From the NCBI GenBank assembly GCA_045613065.1, contig JAZLAH010000001.1, positions 1-13,728 of the forward strand: a stretch of DNA of 13,728 bases, written 5' to 3'. The notes under the pieces are model-generated. The model saw nothing but the letters and a program-made list of their open reading frames with translations, was not told where the DNA came from and ran no database searches. A program made the translations under genes and the position numbers. Source of the DNA: Fimenecus sp045613065 (GTDB lineage Bacteria > Bacillota > Clostridia > Oscillospirales > Acutalibacteraceae). Shown one piece after another: positions 6,350 through 12,807 of the stretch (positions within the stretch are counted from its first letter, which is position 1; each line of letters opens with the position of its first letter).

Positions 6350-7807
6350 ATGAATAATGAATCTCTCAACAAAAACAGATTTTTAATGACAGAACTTTAT
6401 GAACTTACAATGGCTAATGGTTTGTTTGTGAGTTGTAAAAACGATGAAATTGCGTATTTTGATGTGTTTTTTAGAAAAGTTCCCGATAAAGGTGGTTTTG
6501 CAGTTTTTGCAGGGCTTTCGAGAATCGTGGATTTCATTAAAAACATCTCATTTACTGAGTCGGATTTAGAATATCTCGGAACTCTTGGCCTTTGTGATGA
6601 ATTTATTGACTATCTTCGTAATTTTAAGTTTGAATGTGATATCTGGTCAGTGCCTGAGGGAACGCCAATTTTCCCGAATGAGCCTGTAATTAAGGTTCGT
6701 GGACCTATTGTTCAGGCACAGCTTATTGAAACAATCCTCATGGTGTGTATGAATCACCAGAGTCTTGTTGCAACTAAGGCTAATCGTCTTGTCCGTGCAG
6801 CTAAAGGCACAAGCGTTGCTGAATTTGGTACTCGTCGTGCAGTTGGCTTTGATTCTGCATTTTATGGTTCTCGAGCAGCGTATATCGGTGGCTGTATCGG
6901 TACATCAGGTGTTGTTCAGGGTGAAAAGTTCGGTATTCCTACAATGAACACAATGGTTCACAGCTGGGTGCAGATGTTTGACTCGGAATATGAAGCTTTC
7001 TGCGAATATGCAAGACAGCATCCCGATGATTGTTCTCTTGTTGTTGATACTTATGATACAATTCGTTCAGGTGTACCTAATGCAATAAAAGCATTTAACG
7101 ATGTGTTAGCACCTATGGGTAAACGACCTGTGAGCATTCGTATTGACTCAGGTGATATAACGTATTTGTCTAAAAAAGCAAGAAAGATGCTTGATGAAGC
7201 AGGTTATCCTGATTGTAATATTACTGCATCAAATTCTCTTGATGAATATATTATTAACGATATGATTCTTCAGGGAGCAAAGGTTGACTGCTTTATTGTT
7301 GGTGAACGCCTTATAAATTCAGCATCAGCACCACTTTTTAGCGGTGTTTATAAATTAAGTGCAGTTGAAAAAGATGGTGAAATTATCCCTAAAATTAATC
7401 TTTCCGAAAATGTAAGTAAGATAACGACACCACATTCAAAAATGCTTTACAGACTATTTGATTGTGAAACAGGTAAGGCTATTGCTGATGTTCTTACTTT
7501 GGAAAACGAAGAAATTGACGAAAGCAAGCCATATACTCTTTTCGACCCCGATTTTACATGGAAGCGTAAAGAGGTTGAAAATTTCGTTGCCAGAAAAATG
7601 CTTGTACCTATTTTTGTAAAAGGTGAGTATGTTTATAAAGAACCAACGGTTGACGAAATCAGAGATTACTGTTCAGAACAGATTGATAATCTTTGGGAAG
7701 AAGTTAAGAGATTTGAAAACCCTCATACCTATTATGTTGACCTTTCAGAAAATCTCTGGAGAGTTCGTAAAGAATTAATCGAGGAATATAAAGGAGTTAA
7801 GAAATAA
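6350..7807 (+). CDS. pncB: Nicotinate phosphoribosyltransferase
   Basis: A 485-residue enzyme, typical of the Firmicute type. It joins nicotinate and PRPP, with ATP hydrolysis, to make nicotinate mononucleotide and PPi in the Preiss-Handler salvage route to NAD. Visible motifs: TELYELTMANGLF at 14-26, the FRKVPDKGGF strand at 41-50, the substrate-binding block EFGTRRAVGFDSA at 158-170, IGTSGVVQG at 183-191, TMVHSWVQMF at 201-210 whose H204 matches the regulatory phospho-histidine position, IRIDSGD at 263-269 and ITASNSLDE at 291-299. I start it at ATG 6350, five bases after AGGTGA. An in-frame TTG at 6323 lies inside the predicted promoter and cannot be on the transcript. Its stop overlaps the ppa start by one base (TAATG), which suggests translational coupling. 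Confidence 0.93.
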   Translation: MNNESLNKNRFLMTELYELTMANGLFVSCKNDEIAYFDVFFRKVPDKGGFAVFAGLSRIVDFIKNISFTESDLEYLGTLGLCDEFIDYLRNFKFECDIWSVPEGTPIFPNEPVIKVRGPIVQAQLIETILMVCMNHQSLVATKANRLVRAAKGTSVAEFGTRRAVGFDSAFYGSRAAYIGGCIGTSGVVQGEKFGIPTMNTMVHSWVQMFDSEYEAFCEYARQHPDDCSLVVDTYDTIRSGVPNAIKAFNDVLAPMGKRPVSIRIDSGDITYLSKKARKMLDEAGYPDCNITASNSLDEYIINDMILQGAKVDCFIVGERLINSASAPLFSGVYKLSAVEKDGEIIPKINLSENVSKITTPHSKMLYRLFDCETGKAIADVLTLENEEIDESKPYTLFDPDFTWKRKEVENFVARKMLVPIFVKGEYVYKEPTVDEIRDYCSEQIDNLWEEVKRFENPHTYYVDLSENLWRVRKELIEEYKGVKK

Positions 7808-8343
7808 TGAATATATGGCATGATATTGACCCTGCAAGAATTACAAGAAAAGATTTTGAAGCAGTAATTGAAATAAGTAAGGGCAGTAAAATGAAATATG
7901 AACTTGATAAGGAAACAGGTCTTTTAAAACTTGACCGTGTTCTTCATACATCAACTCATTATCCTGCAAACTACGGATTTATTCCACGAACTTTTGCAGA
8001 CGATAATGACCCGTTGGATGTGCTTGTTCTTTGTTCAGAAAAGATTGAACCAATGGCGCTTGTGCGTTGCTATCCTATTGGTGTTATATCGATGGTTGAT
8101 GGAGGACACGCTGATGATAAGATTATTGCGATTCCTTTTGGTGACCCAACATATAATGAGTATAAGGATATAAGTCAGCTTCCTAAACATATTTTTGACG
8201 AGATGACTCACTTCTTCACAGTGTATAAAATGCTTGAAAATAAAGACACTGCAATTGATGAAGCAAAGGGCGTTCTTGCTGCAATTGACATTATTGATGA
8301 TGCGATTGAAGGCTATAAAAAGACATACGGAAAAGCAAAATAA
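7807..8343 (+). CDS. ppa: Inorganic pyrophosphatase, family I
   Basis: A 178-residue soluble family I pyrophosphatase, close to the E. coli enzyme in length. The metal ligands can be placed: D66, D68 and D71 in DDNDPLD, and D98 and D103 in MVDGGHADD, with the same spacing as the E. coli set (65, 67, 70, 97, 102). HYPANYGFIPRT (51-62) is the conserved substrate-loop region. It hydrolyses PPi to phosphate in the cytoplasm. The ATG at 7807 overlaps the pncB stop and follows AAGGAG (7791-7796) by ten bases. Being second in an operon with pncB, it can remove the PPi made by the phosphoribosyl transfer. It probably also serves as a general cellular pyrophosphatase, but no other ppa gene could be searched for here. 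A terminator follows. Confidence 0.94.
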   Translation: MNIWHDIDPARITRKDFEAVIEISKGSKMKYELDKETGLLKLDRVLHTSTHYPANYGFIPRTFADDNDPLDVLVLCSEKIEPMALVRCYPIGVISMVDGGHADDKIIAIPFGDPTYNEYKDISQLPKHIFDEMTHFFTVYKMLENKDTAIDEAKGVLAAIDIIDDAIEGYKKTYGKAK

Positions 8344-8365
8344 AACTTAATATTTATCTGTTTTA

Positions 8366-8399
8366 ACACTCCATTTTTACGAAAATGGGGTGTTTTTTT
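8366..8399 (+). terminator. Intrinsic terminator of pncB-ppa
   Basis: A 12-bp stem pairs 8366-8377 with 8382-8393 (one G-T pair) around the loop TACG, followed by a run of seven T at 8393-8399. It insulates pncB-ppa from the dcw cluster. Confidence 0.92.
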
Positions 8400-8481
8400 G
8401 CGTCTTTTTGCTTGTGCAAAATTAACAAAAACAAAACAAAAAGTTTGTAGAAAAATGCACAAAATAATTTTGAGGTTTTTG

Positions 8482-8510
8482 TTGATTTTTTTGGGTGTAT
8501 ATTGTATAAT
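8482..8510 (+). promoter_or_regulatory. Sigma-A promoter of the mraZ/dcw cluster
   Basis: TTGATT at 8482-8487 and a perfect TATAAT at 8505-8510 are separated by 17 bases. The start would be near 8517, leaving an 80-base leader before mraZ. The spacer contains TTTGGGTG (8490-8497), the left half of an inverted repeat completed by CACCCAAA at 8536-8543, so a regulator could act here. Confidence 0.85.
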
Positions 8511-8543
8511 AAATGCATCTAGTGGGGGAAGAATGCACCCAAA
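8490..8543. repeat. 8-bp inverted repeat bracketing the mraZ -10 region
   Basis: TTTGGGTG (8490-8497) and CACCCAAA (8536-8543) are exact reverse complements 38 bases apart, enclosing the -10 and the predicted transcription start. MraZ is known to bind TGGG-containing repeats upstream of its own gene. The two halves and the extra GTGGGGG at 8522-8528 may be MraZ contacts, but they do not form the usual closely spaced direct-repeat array. Confidence 0.4.
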
Positions 8544-8565
8544 TTACACCGAAAAGGGTAATTAG
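8533..8565 (+). CDS. Possible 10-codon leader peptide upstream of mraZ
   Basis: ATG at 8533 opens a 10-codon frame (MHPNYTEKGN) ending at TAG 8563-8565, inside the predicted mraZ 5' leader. It is preceded by GGGGGAAG (8524-8531), which can act as a ribosome binding site with short spacing. The frame overlaps a hairpin (8542-8563). It contains no run of regulatory codons, so classical attenuation is not indicated. It may be coincidental. Confidence 0.2.
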   Translation: MHPNYTEKGN

Positions 8566-8597
8566 ATAAAAACTAACTACGAAAGGAATGAGTAAAT

Positions 8598-9008
8598 ATG
8601 GCATTTGTAAGCTTGTATTTTCATAATCTTGACTCTAAAAACCGTTTATTCATTCCTGCAAGATTTCGTGACCAGTTAGGTGAAAGATTTTATATAATGC
8701 CTGGTGCAGAAACAAATCTTTTTGTTTACCCACAGGAAACATTTGAAGAGATAGCGGAACAGTACAGAAAAACTCACAGGGGACTTAAACAACAAACAGC
8801 TTTCTTTAGCAATGTCGTTGAAGCTACTGTTGATAACCAGGGACGAGTTACTCTGGAGGGCAGACACGTTCAACATGCTGAACTTGTTAAGGAGGTTGCT
8901 GTTGTCGGTAGTGGTCGAAGAGTTGAAATTTGGCCTATGGAGAAATTTAAGATAGCTCAGTCAGATACTGAATCTGCAATTGATTTCTCAGAGGACATTG
9001 AGTGGTAA
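8598..9008 (+). CDS. mraZ: Transcriptional regulator MraZ
   Basis: A 136-residue DNA-binding protein made of two SpoVT/AbrB-like swapped-hairpin repeats, each with the family DxxxR signature: D12-SKN-R16 followed by LFIPARFR, and D79-NQG-R83 followed by VTLEGRHVQHA. MraZ forms multimeric rings and regulates the division and cell-wall cluster by binding repeats in its own promoter. The gene is first in the cluster with rsmH directly after it, the standard order. ATG 8598 is preceded by GAAAGGA (8581-8587) with ten bases between. The N-terminus MAFVSLYFHNLDSKNR is slightly divergent from the common M..GEY.H.LD.KGR form but keeps the D and R positions. The end overlaps or nearly touches rsmH. 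Confidence 0.94.
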   Translation: MAFVSLYFHNLDSKNRLFIPARFRDQLGERFYIMPGAETNLFVYPQETFEEIAEQYRKTHRGLKQQTAFFSNVVEATVDNQGRVTLEGRHVQHAELVKEVAVVGSGRRVEIWPMEKFKIAQSDTESAIDFSEDIEW

Positions 9009-9928
9009 TAAAAATGGAATTTTCACATATTTCGGTGTTGTTCGATGAAACAATAGAATCACTTGATATAAAAAAAGACGGACTTTATGTTGATTGTACC
9101 TGTGGTGGGGCAGGGCATTCACGAGCAATTCTTGAACACCTTCCTAATGGTGTTCTTGTTGCTATTGACCGTGACCCTGATGCTATAAAGGTTATTACTG
9201 AACGAATTGGTAGTATGCCTCAGGTGGAGATTGTTAATGATGTTTTCAGTAATATAAAGGAAATATTGAATGGAAGATTTGCTGATGGAATTCTTGCTGA
9301 CTTAGGTGTCAGTTCCTTTCAGCTTGATACTCCTGAAAGAGGATTTTCTTTCCACCATGATGCTCCTCTCGATATGAGAATGAGTAAATCGGGTAAAAGT
9401 GCTTATGATGTCGTGAATGGCTACACAGAGCAGGAACTTTGCAATATTATAAGTCGTTATGGTGAGGAAAAATTTGCAAGAAGTATTGCAAGAAATATTG
9501 TTAAAACAAGAGAACAGAAGAAAATAGAAACAACATTGGAACTTGCTGAACTTATTAAGGATTCAGTTCCTGCAAAATACAGACGAGATGGTCATCCGGC
9601 AAGAAAAACTTTTCAGGCGATAAGAATTGAAGTAAATGATGAACTTTCAACACTTGGAAATGCAGTTGAAGATATGTTTTATAGCCTTAAAGTTGGAGGC
9701 AGACTTTCAATAATCACATTCCATTCTCTTGAAGACAGAACAGTTAAAGAAAAATTCCGTCAGTTCACTGTTGGATGTACTTGTCCAAAGGAATTCCCAG
9801 TGTGTGTATGTGGGAAAACTCCTGAAGGTAAAATAATAAACAAAGGTTTGTCTGCGAAACAAGCAGAACTTGATGCAAACAACAGAAGTCGAAGTGCAAA
9901 ACTTCGTACGATTGAAAGATTGAGATAA
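9002..9928 (+). CDS. rsmH: 16S rRNA (cytosine-1402-N4)-methyltransferase
   Basis: A 308-residue SAM-dependent methyltransferase that modifies C1402 in the 16S decoding centre. Motifs, numbered from the GTG start: the SAM-binding loop DCTCGGAGHS at 31-40, AIDRDPDA at 54-61, ADLGVSSFQLD at 99-109, MRMS at 125-128, ARKTFQAIRIEVN at 200-212, ITFHSLEDR at 238-246, and a four-cysteine element at 259, 261, 268 and 270 common in Firmicute members. Start choice is uncertain. GTG 9002 overlaps mraZ by seven bases and has GAGG (8991-8994) seven bases upstream. ATG 9014 gives the more typical N-terminus (MEFSHISVL, 304 residues) but has no well-spaced ribosome binding site and would rely on coupling to mraZ termination. 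Confidence 0.94.
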   Translation: MVIKMEFSHISVLFDETIESLDIKKDGLYVDCTCGGAGHSRAILEHLPNGVLVAIDRDPDAIKVITERIGSMPQVEIVNDVFSNIKEILNGRFADGILADLGVSSFQLDTPERGFSFHHDAPLDMRMSKSGKSAYDVVNGYTEQELCNIISRYGEEKFARSIARNIVKTREQKKIETTLELAELIKDSVPAKYRRDGHPARKTFQAIRIEVNDELSTLGNAVEDMFYSLKVGGRLSIITFHSLEDRTVKEKFRQFTVGCTCPKEFPVCVCGKTPEGKIINKGLSAKQAELDANNRSRSAKLRTIERLR

Positions 9929-9951
9929 TTTTAAAGTAAAGGAAGATTAAA

Positions 9952-10461
9952 TTGGCACAGCAGAACAGAAATGCTTATACATATAACAAAAGTGCAAAAG
10001 TAATTGCTTATAATGGCTCTGCAGCGCCAAAAATAAAACCTGCACCTCAAAGAAGACCTAATCTTGAACTTGTTCAGAAAACAAGAAAGACAGCGGCTCA
10101 GGTTCGTCAGCAGACAGCAGCAGATACAAAAAAGGCAATTAAAATTATGTTTATTTCAATTGCAATTTTAATGTTTATGGCAGTTGCTATTTATAGCCGT
10201 GTTCAGCTTGATGAAATCAACCGTGATATCAAAAGAGTTGAAAATAAAATTGAATTAGCAGAAAGTGATGCTATAAAAATAAACAATGAATTGAACGCTA
10301 TCGTATCCATAAATAATGTGGAGGATTATGCTGCAAATGAACTTGGTATGGTAAAGGTTCAGGATTATCAGGTTGTTTATGTTGACTTGTCAGCAGAAGA
10401 TTATGTTGCAAAAGTAAACGGCAAGGATACGGATTTATCCAAGGTAATAAACCGAAAATAA
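9952..10461 (+). CDS. ftsL: FtsL-like cell-division protein
   Basis: A 169-residue bitopic membrane protein. It has a basic cytoplasmic N-terminus of about 60 residues, one hydrophobic segment (about 63-82, MFISIAILMFMAVAIYSRV in its core), and an extracellular heptad-like helix (about 86-118, rich in E, K, N and I) ending in a conserved-looking VEDYAANELGMVK segment. This architecture and its place between rsmH and the class B PBP identify it as the FtsL/DivIC-type septal component that links FtsQ/DivIB and the PBP-FtsW synthase. Sequence similarity in this family is weak, so the name rests largely on topology and synteny. It starts at TTG 9952, supported by AAAGGAAG (9938-9944) seven bases upstream; no in-frame ATG lies near. 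Confidence 0.82.
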   Translation: MAQQNRNAYTYNKSAKVIAYNGSAAPKIKPAPQRRPNLELVQKTRKTAAQVRQQTAADTKKAIKIMFISIAILMFMAVAIYSRVQLDEINRDIKRVENKIELAESDAIKINNELNAIVSINNVEDYAANELGMVKVQDYQVVYVDLSAEDYVAKVNGKDTDLSKVINRK

Positions 10462-10488
10462 TCGTAATATATTAATATGGAAATAATT

Positions 10489-10530
10489 GAGAGTTGAGGC
10501 AGAATGCCTATAACTCTCGTTGTTTTATTA
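10489..10530 (+). terminator. Possible intrinsic terminator or attenuator between ftsL and the PBP gene
   Basis: GAGAGTT (10489-10495) pairs with AACTCTC (10512-10518), and AGGCA (10497-10501) pairs with TGCCT (10505-10509) around a GAA loop, with a small internal irregularity. GTTGTTTTATT follows, a modest T-rich tail. It lies 27 bases after the ftsL stop, inside what should be one operon. It could terminate partially, stabilise RNA ends or mark processing. Confidence 0.5.
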
Positions 10531-10566
10531 AAAAGTAATTTTTCATGAGGGATGTGACACTGAAAA

Positions 10567-12789
10567 ATGAATAAAAAACCTACAAAACAGATGGAATCAC
10601 GCTCTTTGAAAGCATTTATCATTTTCTGTGTTGCGTTAGTAATCATCATTGGCAACCTTTTCTGGATTCAGGTTATAAAAGGTGAAGAATACCGTCTTAA
10701 AGCTGAAAGAAATCAGTTAAGTGATACTGTTATCGCTGCAAACAGAGGCACAATTTATGATTCGAATATGAAAGTTATTGCACAGAGTGCATCTGCTTGG
10801 CTTGTGTACATAAATCCATCAAAAATAACCACCGATGAGCAAAAACAATTACTCGTCGATGGTTTTGTTGACATTTTTGAGCTTGATAAGGAAACTGTTG
10901 AAAAGAAAGTAAATCGTGAACAGAGTGGTTATGAAAAGATTATCGGACAGATTGACAATAATAAAAAAGCGCAGCTTCAGGAATATCTTTCAAACCATAA
11001 AGACCAAAAACTCGGTACAATCGTAGGAATTGACCCTGACACAAAGAGATACTATCCTCTTGGTTCATTTGCTTCAACAATAATCGGCTTCACAGGTTCT
11101 GAAGATATCGGTCGTTCAGGTCTTGAACTCAAATACAACAATGAACTCACGGGTGAAGCTGGTAGAATTATCACAGCGAAAAATGCTTTGTCAGGTGATA
11201 TGCCTAACGATTACGAAACAACTTATGATGCAAGACAGGGATACAGTCTTGTTCTTACAATTGATGAGGTAATTCAGTATTATCTTGAACAACAATTGGC
11301 ACAGGCAGTAAGTGAAACTCAGGCTAAATACGCATACGGAATTGTAATGGATGTAAAAACAGGTGCAATTCTCGGTATGTCAACAATGCCTGACTACGAC
11401 TTGAATGCCCCTTATAAAATTCATTCTGATGCTGTCATTAAAGAAATCCAAGAGATGGAAGATGACAACGCAAAAGCACAGGCTGAAACAAACGCTCTCT
11501 ATTCACAATGGAGAAACAGAACAGTAACTGACTCTTATGAGCCGGGTTCAACATTTAAGCTTTTCGTTGCTGCCGCAGCCCTTGAAGAAGGTCTTATGAC
11601 AACGGATACTACATATAACTGCACAAGCAGAATCAAGGTTGCTGATTACTATCAGAACTGCTTTAATCATAAGGCACACGGCACACAGACAGTAGCAGAA
11701 GCACTTCCCAATTCCTGTAACACATTCTTTATTACAATGGGTCAGAAAATGGGAGCAGTCACATTCTCAAAATACTTTGAGGCATTCGGATTTACCGAAA
11801 CAACAGGAATTGATTTGCCGTCTGAGGCAAAGCCTGTTGCAGGAAAAACATATTATGAAGCAGAAAATATGGGTGTTGCAGAGCTTTCTTCCGCATCATT
11901 CGGACAGACATTCCAGATTTCACCTATTCAGATGATTACTGCAGTTTCTGCCTTCGGCAACGGCGGTAAGCTTATGAGACCATATCTTGTTTCAAAAATA
12001 CTTGATGAAGACGGAAATATCATTTCCGAAACAGAGCCTTATGTAAAAAGACAGGTTGTTTCTGAAAAAACTGCCGATATTATGACAGAGCTTATGGAAC
12101 AGGTTGTTGTCTGGGGTACTGCAAAGAACGCTTATGTTGCAGGTTATCATATTGCAGGTAAAACAGGTACAAGTGAAAAAATCGGTGCAAATGCCGCAGA
12201 CCAGACTGTTGCTTCTTTCGTAGGCTTCGCACCTGCAAACAATCCTGAAATCGCAGTGTTTATAGCACTTGACGAACCACAGTATTATGCAACCGGTGGT
12301 TCGGGTGCAGCTCCTGTTGCAGGAAGAATTTTTGAAAATATCCTTGCTTATCTTAATGTTGACCCTGAATACAGTGACGAGGAAATCTCAAAGATGACTG
12401 TTTCAGCACCAAATCTTATTGGTGAAAGTACAGAAAATGTTAAATCAAAGGCATCTGATTTTACAGTCAAGATTATTGGCGAGGGAACAAGTGTTGTATC
12501 ACAGACACCGGCACCCGGACAGACACTTCCTAAGGGTGGCGTAATCGTTGTTTATACAGATGAAACTACCGAAAAGCAAAAGGCTGTTGTCCCTGAGCTT
12601 ACAGGTCTTACATTAACTGAGGCTAACAGAGTAGCAGCAAATGCAGGTTTTAACATAAAAATAGCAGGTACAACTCAAGGCTCAGGACAGATTTTATCTT
12701 ACAAGCAGAGCGTTGCAAAGGATACAACTGCTGAAACAGGTACAACGATTACTGTTTATTTCCGTTCAAGCGAAATAATTTCAGACTAA
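10567..12789 (+). CDS. Class B penicillin-binding protein (FtsI/SpoVD type) with two PASTA domains
   Basis: A 740-residue D,D-transpeptidase that cross-links septal or spore-cortex peptidoglycan outside the membrane. Order: a short cytoplasmic tail, a membrane anchor at about 14-37, the PBP dimerisation domain from about 58 (NRGTIYD), then the transpeptidase domain with nucleophile S328 in STFK (K331), S383-C-N385, and K532-T-G-T535. Two PASTA domains follow at about 608-665 and 671-734, as in SpoVD and Pbp2x-like proteins. All catalytic residues are present. It is the PBP gene of the dcw cluster between ftsL and murE; whether it acts in division, sporulation or both is not decidable here. 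The ATG at 10567 is forced by an in-frame stop at 10561. The nearest ribosome binding site, GAGGGA (10547-10552), is rather far at about 14 bases. Confidence 0.93.
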   Translation: MNKKPTKQMESRSLKAFIIFCVALVIIIGNLFWIQVIKGEEYRLKAERNQLSDTVIAANRGTIYDSNMKVIAQSASAWLVYINPSKITTDEQKQLLVDGFVDIFELDKETVEKKVNREQSGYEKIIGQIDNNKKAQLQEYLSNHKDQKLGTIVGIDPDTKRYYPLGSFASTIIGFTGSEDIGRSGLELKYNNELTGEAGRIITAKNALSGDMPNDYETTYDARQGYSLVLTIDEVIQYYLEQQLAQAVSETQAKYAYGIVMDVKTGAILGMSTMPDYDLNAPYKIHSDAVIKEIQEMEDDNAKAQAETNALYSQWRNRTVTDSYEPGSTFKLFVAAAALEEGLMTTDTTYNCTSRIKVADYYQNCFNHKAHGTQTVAEALPNSCNTFFITMGQKMGAVTFSKYFEAFGFTETTGIDLPSEAKPVAGKTYYEAENMGVAELSSASFGQTFQISPIQMITAVSAFGNGGKLMRPYLVSKILDEDGNIISETEPYVKRQVVSEKTADIMTELMEQVVVWGTAKNAYVAGYHIAGKTGTSEKIGANAADQTVASFVGFAPANNPEIAVFIALDEPQYYATGGSGAAPVAGRIFENILAYLNVDPEYSDEEISKMTVSAPNLIGESTENVKSKASDFTVKIIGEGTSVVSQTPAPGQTLPKGGVIVVYTDETTEKQKAVVPELTGLTLTEANRVAANAGFNIKIAGTTQGSGQILSYKQSVAKDTTAETGTTITVYFRSSEIISD

Positions 12790-12807
12790 TTTAACAGAGG
12801 TAATACA

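Noticed and set aside
8406..8421. Small hairpin TTTTGC-TTGT-GCAAAA upstream of the mraZ promoter
   Set aside because: Only six pairs, mostly A-T, no T tract after it, and it lies upstream of the promoter; most likely chance in AT-rich DNA.
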